Shown: positions 17,296 to 26,266 of the stretch, one piece after another
How positions within the stretch are numbered: position 1 is the first letter of the stretch
How the letters are laid out: each line of letters begins with the position of its first letter
NCBI GenBank assembly: GCA_021813905.1
Contig: JAKAJH010000013.1
Span: forward strand, 1 to 60,926
Direction: 5' to 3'
Length of the DNA: 60,926 nt
Source: Bacteroidota bacterium
GTDB taxonomy: Bacteria > Bacteroidota > Ignavibacteria > UBA10030
Program-made: the position numbers and the translations under genes
The notes under the pieces: generated by a model
Database searches by the model: none
What the model saw: the letters and a program-made list of their open reading frames with translations, nothing else
What the model was told of the DNA's origin: nothing

Positions 17296-18669
17296 ATGAA
17301 TCATATACCACGAGGATATCTCTGTACCGTCCTTTGTGCGGCGCTGCTTCTCCCGGCCCGTGCCGTATCACAGAATGAGCATGCACGGTCGCTGTCGCTG
17401 GAAGACGCCGTACGGACCGCGGTACGCAACAATCCCGAACTCAAGTCGGCTGCGTTCGACGCGGAAAAAGCCAACGCGCGCGTCCGCGAGGCGTGGGGCT
17501 ACACAATGCCGAACATCAGCGTGAGCGGACAGTACGCCCGCGCTTTGAAAAAGCAGGTGTTCTATCTGCCCGGCGTCTTCTTCGGCATGTCCCCGGACAT
17601 CAGCGTTCCGGTGGAGATCGGCTCGACCCACTCGGTGACGCTCGGCGTGCAGGCCACGCAGATCCTGTTCAACGGGGCGGTCTTCGTTGGCGTCGGCGCA
17701 TCGCAGATCTATTCCGACGCGGCTCAGGAGATGTACCAGGGAAAACGGATCGAGATCGTCTCCCGTGTGCGCAAAGCGTACTATGGCGCGCTGGTTGCCC
17801 GCGAAGCCCGGGCCCTCATGCAACAGAGTCTGACGAATGCCGAGGACAACCTCCGCAATGTCCGTCTGCTCCGCCAGCAGGGCGTCCTGTCCGAGTATGA
17901 TGAACTCCGCGCCAGCGTGGGCGTTGAGAACATCCGGCCGATGGCCATCCAGGCGGAAACCAACGAGCAACTGGCGCTCGACGCGCTCCGGAACATCACC
18001 GGCCTGCCGCCGGGTGATACGATCGCGGTCTCCGGTGCGCTGGCTTTTGAACCGTACGATGCCGCGGTGCTGGCGGCCTCCGATGAAACGCTCGAGCAGA
18101 CCAATCCGAACCTGCGGGCCCTCCGGCTGCAGAAGGATGTGACGGAAGCGTTCGTCAGCGCCGAACGGTCGAACTACCTTCCCACACTGGTCGCGTTCGG
18201 CAATTATCAGTACCAGACGCAAAAGAACACGTTCAATATCTCGACGAACGACTTCATCGCCAGCTCGATGGTGGGATTGAATCTTTCGTTCAACCTCTTC
18301 TCGGGATTCCAGACGAGCGCCCGCGTCGAGCAGGCGGAAACCGATGTGTGGAAGACCGAGGCAACGCTCACGAACACGGAGAACAATCTGCGCACGGCGC
18401 TGCGGGCCGCCCGGGGGACCCTCGAGCAGGCGCGAAAACGCCTCGACGCGCAGGACAAGAACGTGGAAACCGCCGAGCGCGGCTACAAGATCGTGACGAC
18501 GAGATTCCTCGCCGGTTCGGCCACGCAACTCGAAGTGAACGATGCGCAACTCGCGCTGACCCAGGCCAAAGTGAACCGCATGCAGGCGATCTACGACTAC
18601 CTGAGTGGCTCGGCGGACCTTGATCTTCTTCTCGGACGCATCCCACCCTATGCGATGGCCACCGAGTAA
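17296..18669 (+). CDS. TolC-family outer membrane efflux protein
   Basis: The 457-residue protein has a signal peptide (residues 1-25, ending ARAVSQ) and two repeats of the TolC family. The first begins LSLEDAVRTAVRNNPELKSA and the second is near LEQTNPNLRALRLQ; both are followed by long coiled-coil helices rich in A, E, Q and R, for example RAARGTLEQARKRLDAQ. The ATG at 17296 is preferred to an upstream TTG because GAGG precedes it and the signal peptide starts there. It should form the trimeric outer-membrane channel of the RND pump encoded next. Confidence 0.87.
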   Translation: MNHIPRGYLCTVLCAALLLPARAVSQNEHARSLSLEDAVRTAVRNNPELKSAAFDAEKANARVREAWGYTMPNISVSGQYARALKKQVFYLPGVFFGMSPDISVPVEIGSTHSVTLGVQATQILFNGAVFVGVGASQIYSDAAQEMYQGKRIEIVSRVRKAYYGALVAREARALMQQSLTNAEDNLRNVRLLRQQGVLSEYDELRASVGVENIRPMAIQAETNEQLALDALRNITGLPPGDTIAVSGALAFEPYDAAVLAASDETLEQTNPNLRALRLQKDVTEAFVSAERSNYLPTLVAFGNYQYQTQKNTFNISTNDFIASSMVGLNLSFNLFSGFQTSARVEQAETDVWKTEATLTNTENNLRTALRAARGTLEQARKRLDAQDKNVETAERGYKIVTTRFLAGSATQLEVNDAQLALTQAKVNRMQAIYDYLSGSADLDLLLGRIPPYAMATE

Positions 18670-18696
18670 TACGAGTATCGACAAAGGAAGGCTCCC

Positions 18697-19740
18697 ATGA
18701 AACGTCTCACACCTATCATCGCCGGCGCGGCACTCGCCGCGGCTGTGCTCGCGCTACCGGCCTGCCAGAAGCAGACGGCGGGCAACGGCGTCAAGAAACA
18801 ATCCGTGTACGTCAAGATCGAAACGGTCCGCTCCCGGCCGCTCGTGGATGCCATCGAGGTCGCCGGCACCGTGAAGGCGCTGGAGGATGTGACGATCAGT
18901 CCGGAGGAGGGCGGGGTCGTACGTGAATGGACGGCGGAAAAAGGAAAACATGTCCGGAAAGGACAGATCCTCGGCATCCTGAAGGACGACGTGCTGAAAC
19001 CCGGCTACGAAGCCGCCAATGCGCAGTACCAGATGGCCGAGCTCAACGCCGAAAAGCAGCAGAAGGTGTATGCGGAGAACGGCATCAGCGAACTTCAGTA
19101 CAAGAACATCCTCTTCGGCCGCGACGCAGCGAAGGCATCGTCGGATCTGATGAAGGCCCGCTGGGACCATACGCGGCTCCGCAGTCCGATCGACGGCGTG
19201 TTCGAAGACCGGTATCACGAGGCGGGCGAAATGGCGCCTCCGGGCATGCCGGTGGCGCGTGTGGTGAATGCCTCGGTCGTCAAGATCGCCGCTGAGGTGC
19301 CCGAGAAGTACGCCGCGCAAATCCGCGTCGGCACCCCGGCCGTGATCACGTTTGATGCGGTCCCGGGCGATACGCTCCGCGGGCGGGTGACTTACTGCGG
19401 GACGACCGTCTCGGCGCTCAATCGGACCCTGGCGGTGGAGATCCGCCTGGCGAATCCCGGTCTGCGACTCAAACCGGAAATGATCGCAAAGGTTCAGCTG
19501 CTGCGGGAGACAAAAGCCAGCACGATTCTGGTCAGCGAGGACATCGTCCAGCTGGTGGATCGTGATCGCAATGTCGTGTACGTCGAACAGAACGGTCACG
19601 CGCAGGAACGACGGCTCACGCTCGGCGGTCAGCAGGGGAACATGGTGGAAGTGCTCAACGGCCTTGCGGCGGGCGACCGGTTGATCGTGGTCGGCTATCA
19701 GAAGCTCGTGGACGGCACTCCTGTGGTCGTGACCCAATAA
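18697..19740 (+). CDS. RND efflux periplasmic adaptor (membrane fusion lipoprotein)
   Basis: The 347-residue protein starts with a lipoprotein signal with lipobox LPAC (Cys 24). Next come the adaptor features: a barrel-sandwich segment (VEVAGTVKALEDVTISPEEGG...GQILGIL), a short helical hairpin (about 105-150), the return strand RLRSPIDGVFEDRYHEAGEMAPPG, a beta-barrel and a membrane-proximal domain ending LNGLAAGDRLIVVG. It bridges the TolC-like channel and the inner-membrane pump. The next gene starts 13 bases downstream. Purine-rich AAAGGAAG precedes the ATG. Confidence 0.88.
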   Translation: MKRLTPIIAGAALAAAVLALPACQKQTAGNGVKKQSVYVKIETVRSRPLVDAIEVAGTVKALEDVTISPEEGGVVREWTAEKGKHVRKGQILGILKDDVLKPGYEAANAQYQMAELNAEKQQKVYAENGISELQYKNILFGRDAAKASSDLMKARWDHTRLRSPIDGVFEDRYHEAGEMAPPGMPVARVVNASVVKIAAEVPEKYAAQIRVGTPAVITFDAVPGDTLRGRVTYCGTTVSALNRTLAVEIRLANPGLRLKPEMIAKVQLLRETKASTILVSEDIVQLVDRDRNVVYVEQNGHAQERRLTLGGQQGNMVEVLNGLAAGDRLIVVGYQKLVDGTPVVVTQ

Positions 19741-19753
19741 CGGAGGCGCCACC

Positions 19754-22700
19754 ATGAAGATCTGGAGTCTCGCAGTCGATAACAAAATCGCGGTTTACAT
19801 CCTGATGCTGGTGATCGTCGTATTCGGGTTCACGTCGTACACCCGCCTTCCGCGGGAAGCCAGCCCCGACGTGACGATTCCCCTCGTCATCGTGGCGACC
19901 CCGTACGTCGGCGTCTCGCCGGTCGACATTGAAGGACTGATCACCCAGCCCCTGGAGCGGGCGCTCAAAGGGCTCAAGGACATCAAGCAGATCACGTCCG
20001 TGTCCAAGGAAGGACTGTCGACCATCCGTGTCGAGTTCAACACCGGCATCGACATCGACGAAGCGTTGCGGCGCGTGCGGGACAAGGTGAATTCCACCCG
20101 TCCGCAGTTGCCGAACGACATCCTGGATCCCGTCATCTCGGAGATCAACATCAGCGAATTCCCCATCATGTACGTGAACGTGGGAGGAGATGTCGGCATC
20201 GCCCGCCTCAAGAAGATCGCCGATGACCTGCAGGACAAGGTCGAGAGCATCCCGGGCGTGCTGCGTGCCGATGTCGTGGGCGGCCTGGTGCCGGAAGTGC
20301 AGGTGAATGTCGATGTCTATCGGATGAACGCGTATCAGGTCAGCTTCGACGATGTGGCGAACGCCATCCGTTCGGAGAATCTCTCCATCCCCGGCGGAAA
20401 TATTGACACGAAGGAGAAGAACCTGACGGTCCGCGTGCCGGGCGAGTTCAAGGATGTGAATCGGCTGGAAGACATCGTGCTGAAGATGCAGAACGGCAAG
20501 CCGATCTATCTCCGCGATGTCGCCGCCGTGAACTACTCGTTCGAAGATCGTCAGACGTACGCGCGGCTGAACGGCACCGAAGTGGTCTCTCTGGCGGTGC
20601 GGAAGCGCGCCGGCGAAAACCTTCTGCGCATCACCGACGAAGTGAAGCGCATCGTGGCAGAGACGCAGCGCGATCTTCCCCAGGGCATTCATCTGAACAT
20701 CTCGAACGACCAGTCCAAGTTCGTGACCCGAATGGTGAAGGAACTCGAGAACAGCATCCTTACCGGCATGTTTCTCGTCGTGATGTCGCTGTTCATGTTC
20801 TTCGGGTTCAAGAACTCTCTCTTGATTTCGACCGCCATCCCGTTGTCGATGTTCGTCGGGTTCGTGGTCCTGTCGGTGTTCGGTATCACGCTGAACATGG
20901 TCGTCCTGTTCTCGCTGGTCCTCGTGTTGGGAATCCTGGTGGACGACGCCATTGTGGTGATCGAAAATACCTATCGTCACCAGCAGGAGTACGGCGAAAC
21001 GCCCGTCCAGGCGGCCAAAGCCGCCGCCGGCGAGGTGTTCGTGCCTGTGCTGACCTCGACCGTGACGACGCTGTCCGCCTTCCTGCCGCTGGCCTTCTGG
21101 CCCGGCATCGTGGGCGAATTCATGAAGTACTTTCCGATCACCCTCATCATCACCCTGAGCGCGTCGCTGTTCGTCGCGTACGTCATCAGTCCGGTCCAGG
21201 CCGCCCAATGGATCAACTACAAGCGGGATATCCGGAAGGCCAAATTCAATCTCGAGCATCCGCACTGGTACCGGAAGTACAATCCGTTCACGATCCTGTA
21301 TCACGAGGTGGATGACAAGTTCTTCCCGTGGATGCAGGAGCAGTACGTGCGGACACTGCGATGGACGCTCGCCCGAAAAGGGCTGACGATCTGGGGATCG
21401 TTCGGACTCCTCGTTTTCGTAATCGTGCTGTTCGTACTATTTAACCGCGGCGTGGAGTTCTTCCCGAACACGGAGCCGTCGCAAGTGAGCGTGACCATCG
21501 AAACTCCGCCCGGGACCTCGCTCGATGTCACCAACGCTGTCGCGAAGCAGGTGGAGGAGCGGGTGGAGAGCATTCCGGGCCGGAAGGATGTCGAGTTCGT
21601 GGCCGCGAGCATCGGCACGTCGGATGATCCGTTCGACTTCGGCGGTCAGGGAACGCCGAATAAAGGAAGTGTAGCTATCAATTTTTACGAGAAGCAGGCG
21701 CGGGAGCAGAGCACCTTCCAGACTCTGGAAGAGGTCCGCGGCACGACCGTTGGCGTCGCGGGCGCCGATCTGCGTGTGGCCAAGCAGCAGATGGGACCGC
21801 CCGTCGGAGCGCCGGTCAATGTCGAGATCGCCGGAGAGGACTATGCGCAGTTGGCGGCGCTCAGCCGGATCATCCGGGATAAGATCAAGGATGTGTCCGG
21901 ACTCGTGGATCTGAAGGATGACTACAATGCCGGCCGACCGGAAGTGGAGATCACCGTAGACCGGGAGAAGGCGGGATTGCTCTACACAAGCACCGGACAG
22001 ATCGCATCGACCATTCGGGCGGCGATTGCGGGCGTGGAGGCGTCCAAGTACCGCGTGGGGGAGGATGAGTACAAGATCCGTGTACGGCTGGAGGAACCGC
22101 AGCGAACGTCGGTCGCGGACCTGGAAAATCTCCGCATCAATTTCATGAACCGGCGCGGCCAGCAGCTCTCGGTGCCCCTCACATCCGTAGCCCGGATTCA
22201 TCGGACGTCGGCCGTCACCGACATCCGCCGAAAGGATCAGAAGCGGGTCATTACCGTCAGCGGTGACGTGGAAGGCCGCGTGCAGTCCGAAGTGCTGAAG
22301 GACGTGCGCAGTCGCATCGCGGACGTGACTCTTCCGGCGGGATACACCGTCAAGCTGACCGGTTCGGAAGAAGAGCAGCAGAAGGCGGCGGACTTCCTGA
22401 GCAATGCGTTCATTATCACGCTGCTGCTGGTGTTTCTCATCATGGTGGCGGAATTCAACTCGCTCAAGGTGCCGTTCGTAATCATGGTGTCCGTCCTCCT
22501 CTCGCTCATCGGCGTGCTGTTCGGCCTGGTGGTGACGCGTACGCCGGCGAGTGTCATCATGACGGGTGTGGGAGTCGTCGCGCTTGCGGGAATCGTGGTG
22601 CGCAACGGGATCGTGCTGCTGGATTTCGTGAAGCACAAGCACCGGGAAGGCGGCCTCGCGCTCGACGATGCACTGCTCGAAGCCGGACGCATCCGTCTCC

Positions 22701-22975
22701 GTCCCGTGCTGCTGACGGCCGCGGCCACCGTACTGGGCGTTTTGCCGATGGCCACCGGCATTGACTTCGACTGGCGGGAATTCCACCTGGTTATCGGAGC
22801 GGAGAGCGCCGGTTTCTGGCGCCCGCTTGCCGTTACAATCATCTTCGGACTGACGATCTCGACGTTCCTGACCCTGATCGTGGTTCCGACGGTTTATTCG
22901 CTGCTGGATAAGTGGACGGAGCACTTCAAGATGAAACTCCGGTCACTGCGGGGGGCGCAGAACGCCGCCGAATAG
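19754..22975 (+). CDS. RND family inner-membrane efflux transporter (AcrB/HAE1-like)
   Basis: The 1073-residue length and layout match AcrB-type pumps: a first membrane helix near residues 10-30, a large periplasmic loop, a block of hydrophobic helices (about 335-550), a second loop and a final helix block (about 885-1060). VDDAIVVIENTYRH near 395 carries the acidic residues of the proton relay helix, and GLKDIKQITSVSKEG lies in the porter domain. The second half has GIVVRNGIVLLDFV. A long cytoplasmic linker lies near 490-540. It is the last gene of tetR-tolC-MFP-RND and is followed by a terminator. Substrates cannot be predicted. Confidence 0.9.
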   Translation: MKIWSLAVDNKIAVYILMLVIVVFGFTSYTRLPREASPDVTIPLVIVATPYVGVSPVDIEGLITQPLERALKGLKDIKQITSVSKEGLSTIRVEFNTGIDIDEALRRVRDKVNSTRPQLPNDILDPVISEINISEFPIMYVNVGGDVGIARLKKIADDLQDKVESIPGVLRADVVGGLVPEVQVNVDVYRMNAYQVSFDDVANAIRSENLSIPGGNIDTKEKNLTVRVPGEFKDVNRLEDIVLKMQNGKPIYLRDVAAVNYSFEDRQTYARLNGTEVVSLAVRKRAGENLLRITDEVKRIVAETQRDLPQGIHLNISNDQSKFVTRMVKELENSILTGMFLVVMSLFMFFGFKNSLLISTAIPLSMFVGFVVLSVFGITLNMVVLFSLVLVLGILVDDAIVVIENTYRHQQEYGETPVQAAKAAAGEVFVPVLTSTVTTLSAFLPLAFWPGIVGEFMKYFPITLIITLSASLFVAYVISPVQAAQWINYKRDIRKAKFNLEHPHWYRKYNPFTILYHEVDDKFFPWMQEQYVRTLRWTLARKGLTIWGSFGLLVFVIVLFVLFNRGVEFFPNTEPSQVSVTIETPPGTSLDVTNAVAKQVEERVESIPGRKDVEFVAASIGTSDDPFDFGGQGTPNKGSVAINFYEKQAREQSTFQTLEEVRGTTVGVAGADLRVAKQQMGPPVGAPVNVEIAGEDYAQLAALSRIIRDKIKDVSGLVDLKDDYNAGRPEVEITVDREKAGLLYTSTGQIASTIRAAIAGVEASKYRVGEDEYKIRVRLEEPQRTSVADLENLRINFMNRRGQQLSVPLTSVARIHRTSAVTDIRRKDQKRVITVSGDVEGRVQSEVLKDVRSRIADVTLPAGYTVKLTGSEEEQQKAADFLSNAFIITLLLVFLIMVAEFNSLKVPFVIMVSVLLSLIGVLFGLVVTRTPASVIMTGVGVVALAGIVVRNGIVLLDFVKHKHREGGLALDDALLEAGRIRLRPVLLTAAATVLGVLPMATGIDFDWREFHLVIGAESAGFWRPLAVTIIFGLTISTFLTLIVVPTVYSLLDKWTEHFKMKLRSLRGAQNAAE

Positions 22976-23002
22976 GCGTATCTGGCTGAGTTTGCCGGAA
23001 AA

Positions 23003-23041
23003 GAAGAAGGGAGGCCCAATCTCGGGTCTCCCTTCTTTCTT
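23003..23041 (+). terminator. Terminator of the RND efflux operon
   Basis: AAGAAGGGAGGCCC pairs with GGGTCTCCCTTCTT (23024-23037) around a short loop with one G-T pair, then TTCTTAT follows. It lies about 30 bases past the RND stop codon. Confidence 0.75.
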
Positions 23042-23193
23042 ATGGAGGCGATTAAACCCGCCGCGCGTCTCAGCGTCAAACGCTTTGAATGGTGGATGTG
23101 GTGCCGGTCAGAATGGTGAGAATGACCGGAGTTCTTTCCTCTTCAAGTTGCTGTACCCAACCCAAACGGTGGGGGTTTCCGACTCCTCGATGT

Positions 23194-23219
23194 AAAAAGG
23201 AAGCCCTCACCGCCTTCCT
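23194..23219 (-). terminator. Terminator of the nikR-TonB receptor operon
   Basis: On the minus strand AGGAAG pairs with CTTCCT and is followed by a run of T. It lies about 27 bases past the stop of the TonB receptor gene. Confidence 0.5.
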
Positions 23220-23245
23220 GTACAGCCGTTCCAATCCAAGAGCGG

Positions 23246-25066
23246 TCAGTAGTTCACGCGAAGGCCCGCCAGCCAGCTGCGTCCCGGCATCGGGTATCCG
23301 AGGATCGTCTGATACGATTCATCCAGCAGGTTCTCGCCGCCGACGAACACGCTGAAGCGCTCCATGACCGCGGCGGTCACCCGCACGCCCACCAGGGTGT
23401 AGTTTGGCAGACGATCGGCGGAGTTGTCGCTGCCATAGATCGTGTTGATGTGCGTGACGCCGAGATGCACCATGGAGCGGCCGATCCGATAGTCGCCGCC
23501 CAGGAACAGCTTGTGCCGCGGAACCGACATCGTTTCCTTGCCGGGATTGAGATACGCGTAGCTCATCCGCAGTTGAATCGATCCGTCGGGTACGTACATC
23601 CCCGTCAGTTCGACGCCGCGGTGAACAAATGTCCCCGAGTTGGAGAGTGTGAGATTGGGATAGACACCGGCGGTTCGAATGAGCGATGATCCGTCCGCCA
23701 CGAAGCCGGTCAGGTCGACGGACGCCCGTCCGCCGAGGCGCTGTTCGAGGCCGATCTCGTAATTCCAGAGCGCTTCCGGTTTCAGCGTCGGTGTCGGAGC
23801 GGGGAAGAGATACAGTTCACGGATGGTCGGGCTTCGGAAGCCTTTCCCGGCCGACGCGCGAAGCGTCAACTCGTCGTTAAGGCGATACGCCGCTCCCGCC
23901 TGCGGAATCAGCACATCACCGAACAGACCGCTGTGCTCCCAGCGCAGCCCGCCGGTCAGCACCAAGCGGCTGAGCACGATCTGCTGCACCAGGGCATACG
24001 CACCCCACTCGTCCTCGTGATGCTCGCCGAAGTCGGCGTGGAATACATCATTCTTCGCGCTTCCGCCGTACCGCTCATAGTCGATCCCCAGCGTCACGGT
24101 GTTGCCTTCCGCCGGTCGGACCGACTGGTACAATGAGACGATCGTGGCGTCGTCGCTCGAACGGAAACCGTCATACACCGCATGGTCGCCGAAGTTCTGC
24201 GTGATCCGCAGCGCGCCTTCCCATCCGCCAATCTGGTTTTCCACGGACACGCCGGCATATCCCCGCATGATGTCCACCCAGTTGCCGACCTTTGGTGCCG
24301 TGAGGGTGCCCGGATCGCTGGTCCGGAACGCCGTGAGGCTGCCGTCCATGGTGGCGGTCAGACCGGAGGCGATAATCGCCGCGGCACGAGCGTAGCCGCT
24401 CCGCACCGTGAAATCCGATTGCGGCCGATGACCGTCGGTATGTTGACGGGTCAATGAGACAATGCCGCTCCAGCGGTCGTCCTTGTACGCGGCGCTGCCG
24501 TTGAGAAGACTGGAGTTGAACGATCCGACGGTGGCCTGAGCGTCCGCACTGACGCCCTCATGTCGGGGTCCGCCGGTGATAATGTTGATGACTCCGCCCA
24601 TGGCATTCGTCCCGTACATCAGGGAGGCGGGACCGCGAATGACCTCGATGCGTTCCGCGCTGGCGGCAAGATAGCTGTCGGTCAGTGGATGGCCGAACAA
24701 TCCCATGAACTGCGGCCGGCCGTCGATGAGCATGAGCACCTGGGTGTTGGGACTGCCGCCGACGCCCCGGATGGTCACCTGTCCTGCCGGCGTGTTGATG
24801 CCGAAACCGAGGATTCCGCGCTCCTGCACGAAGACGCCCGGAACCTGTTCACCGATGATCGTCAGAATGGACTTCTGGGATTCTGCGGCGATTGCGCTCG
24901 AGGGCAGAACAGAGAGTGATGTGGTGACCGTGCTCCGCGTGACCGCCACGCGTGTGGCGGTGACAGTGATCGGGTCGAGCGGATAAGTCCGCGCCGAATC
25001 CTCGGGCGCCTGGGCAAGGAGAGAAAGTGAAGCGGTGATGAACAGCGCAAGGAACCACTTAGTCAT
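23246..25066 (-). CDS. TonB-dependent outer membrane receptor, probable nickel transporter
   Basis: The 606-residue protein has a signal peptide, a TonB-box-like segment (DPITVTATR near 30), a plug domain (GQVTIRGVGGSPNTQVLMLIDG, IEVIRGPASLMYGTNAMGGVINI) and a beta-barrel ending in the terminal aromatic of GLRVNY. Its start overlaps the stop of nikR by eight bases. Of two close ATGs (25072 and 25066) the second is better spaced from AAAGGAG. Because it is coupled to a nickel-responsive repressor and both lie behind a NikR-type operator, import of a nickel complex is the likely job. By sequence alone it could be a cobalamin or siderophore receptor. Confidence 0.85.
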   Translation of the reverse strand: MTKWFLALFITASLSLLAQAPEDSARTYPLDPITVTATRVAVTRSTVTTSLSVLPSSAIAAESQKSILTIIGEQVPGVFVQERGILGFGINTPAGQVTIRGVGGSPNTQVLMLIDGRPQFMGLFGHPLTDSYLAASAERIEVIRGPASLMYGTNAMGGVINIITGGPRHEGVSADAQATVGSFNSSLLNGSAAYKDDRWSGIVSLTRQHTDGHRPQSDFTVRSGYARAAAIIASGLTATMDGSLTAFRTSDPGTLTAPKVGNWVDIMRGYAGVSVENQIGGWEGALRITQNFGDHAVYDGFRSSDDATIVSLYQSVRPAEGNTVTLGIDYERYGGSAKNDVFHADFGEHHEDEWGAYALVQQIVLSRLVLTGGLRWEHSGLFGDVLIPQAGAAYRLNDELTLRASAGKGFRSPTIRELYLFPAPTPTLKPEALWNYEIGLEQRLGGRASVDLTGFVADGSSLIRTAGVYPNLTLSNSGTFVHRGVELTGMYVPDGSIQLRMSYAYLNPGKETMSVPRHKLFLGGDYRIGRSMVHLGVTHINTIYGSDNSADRLPNYTLVGVRVTAAVMERFSVFVGGENLLDESYQTILGYPMPGRSWLAGLRVNY

Positions 25067-25484
25067 GAACATGCTCCTTTGGGGCAGGGGTGAGAAACAG
25101 CTTACCGAGCTGAACGCCTTTGAGACTCAGCAGCCGCTCCGCAATGGATGTGAGCTCGGCCGTCCGACCTTTGAGCATGACGACCTCCATGCAGTGGCCG
25201 TGGTCGATATGCACGTGGGTAGTTGAGATGATTCGTTCCGGAGCATCGTGCTGGAGGCCGGTCAGTTGCGACTCGATTTCGCGCTTGTGATGATCGTACA
25301 CGTACGCCAGTGCCCCATACGCAAATGCCTGGGGTGAATCCACACGGTCGGCGGCCAGCTTCTCCCGCACAATGTCACGGAAAGCTTCCGATCGGCTTGT
25401 GTAGCCTTTTTGAGCGATAAAACGATCAAATTGCTCGAGAAGTGCCGAATCCATCGACACCCCGAATCGCGTCAGGTTTTCCAT
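25059..25484 (-). CDS. nikR: Nickel-responsive transcriptional regulator NikR
   Basis: The 141-residue protein has the NikR layout: an N-terminal ribbon-helix-helix (LTRFGVSMDSALLEQFDRFI...SRSEAFRDIVREKL) and an ACT-like metal domain. The square-planar nickel ligands known from E. coli NikR are all present as H79, H90, H92 and C98 (LQHD, THVHIDH, GHC). The protein binds DNA as a tetramer when loaded with nickel and represses nickel uptake. The ATG at 25484 follows TAGGAGGAG, and this ribosome binding site lies inside the predicted operator. The downstream TonB receptor overlaps its end. Confidence 0.93.
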   Translation of the reverse strand: MENLTRFGVSMDSALLEQFDRFIAQKGYTSRSEAFRDIVREKLAADRVDSPQAFAYGALAYVYDHHKREIESQLTGLQHDAPERIISTTHVHIDHGHCMEVVMLKGRTAELTSIAERLLSLKGVQLGKLFLTPAPKEHVHD

Positions 25485-25485
25485 G

Positions 25486-25512
25486 GTGTTACTCCTCCTA
25501 AAAAGGTAGCAC
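25486..25512 (-). promoter_or_regulatory. Probable NikR operator covering the nikR ribosome binding site
   Basis: GTGTTAC (25486-25492), a 13-base spacer and GTAGCAC (25506-25512) form an inverted repeat with one mismatch; the outer G and C extend it to eight bases per arm. A consensus GTGTTAC-N13/14-GTAACAC is, as I recall, the NikR motif described in several non-enteric bacteria. The site lies directly before the nikR ATG and includes the Shine-Dalgarno sequence, so nickel-loaded NikR would block expression of nikR and the receptor gene. Confidence 0.75.
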
Positions 25513-25583
25513 CAAATTGCCGGAAGAGCAAGGAAACGAGACGTCCGAGGCCCTCGGGCTTTCGCAGGGGAGGGCGAGTGGAA

Positions 25584-26027
25584 TTATGAGGAAGCGTGGA
25601 TGGACTGTCGAAGGGCAGCACAGAGGGCGTCAGGCTCGTCCGTACCGAGGAGCAGACTCCGTCCGCTTACGAGCCGGATCTCCACCGCGTCCAGGCCGCC
25701 GATATTGTACAGCCATCCGCGGGGGGTGAGATGGATCCCCCATCCGTGCAGCCAGGAAGAGCGCGTTCGGACAGCGCCGGCGATTCGGTCGAGCGGGATG
25801 CTGCGACGGAAGAGTCCGATCCCGAACCGGAATCGGAGATGATCGTCGGTGATCTCCACGGTCAGCCATCCGAAAAGAAGAATGCCGACCACGGGGGCGC
25901 CGAGAATCACCGGGAGCAGGACGATGCCGCGCGACATTGCGACGATGGGAGCCGCGATGAGGGCGCCGAGCGCGAGCGCGGTGATAAGAATTCGTCCGAC
26001 CTGCGTATGTCGATAGAGTTGAGCCAT
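25584..26027 (-). CDS. Small membrane protein with bacterial PH-like domain
   Basis: The 147-residue protein begins with two hydrophobic helices (about 13-32 and 34-54) joined by a short turn, followed by a soluble part of alternating strands (VEITDDHLRFRFGIGLFRRSIPLDRIAGAV...LVSGRSLLLGTDEPDALCAALR). This layout is that of small bacterial PH/YdbT-like membrane proteins. It lies 47 bases after the ribbon-helix-helix gene and is probably the third gene of the SPFH operon. Its function is unknown. Confidence 0.65.
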   Translation of the reverse strand: MAQLYRHTQVGRILITALALGALIAAPIVAMSRGIVLLPVILGAPVVGILLFGWLTVEITDDHLRFRFGIGLFRRSIPLDRIAGAVRTRSSWLHGWGIHLTPRGWLYNIGGLDAVEIRLVSGRSLLLGTDEPDALCAALRQSIHASS

Positions 26028-26074
26028 GGCAGTGCGGCGGATCCGCGTCGTGTCGGATTCGCCCGAGAGTGTGT

Positions 26075-26266
26075 TCAGGACCGTTTTGTCTGAGCCGGCG
26101 TCGATGCACTGTCCGTCGACGGAAGCCGGCCCGATTTCCGGGCGGCATCCGTCAGCAGGAATTCGATCTGTGCATTCACGCTCCGTAACTCAGCGGACGC
26201 CCAGCGTTCCAACGCATCGTACAGTGCGCCGTCGATCCGAAGAAGAAACTTCTTCTTCTCGCTCAT
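26075..26266 (-). CDS. Arc/MetJ-type ribbon-helix-helix DNA-binding protein
   Basis: The 63-residue protein starts [20 protein letters not shown], a beta-strand and helix, then [21 protein letters not shown], the second helix with the [10 protein letters not shown] pattern of Arc-like antitoxins and repressors. The C-terminal 15 residues are probably disordered. Its ATG overlaps the stop of the SPFH gene (ATGA). No toxin gene is next to it. The 16-bp palindrome on the operon promoter at 27165-27180 is a natural candidate for its binding site. Confidence 0.75.
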   Translation of the reverse strand: MSEKKKFLLRIDGALYDALERWASAELRSVNAQIEFLLTDAARKSGRLPSTDSASTPAQTKRS

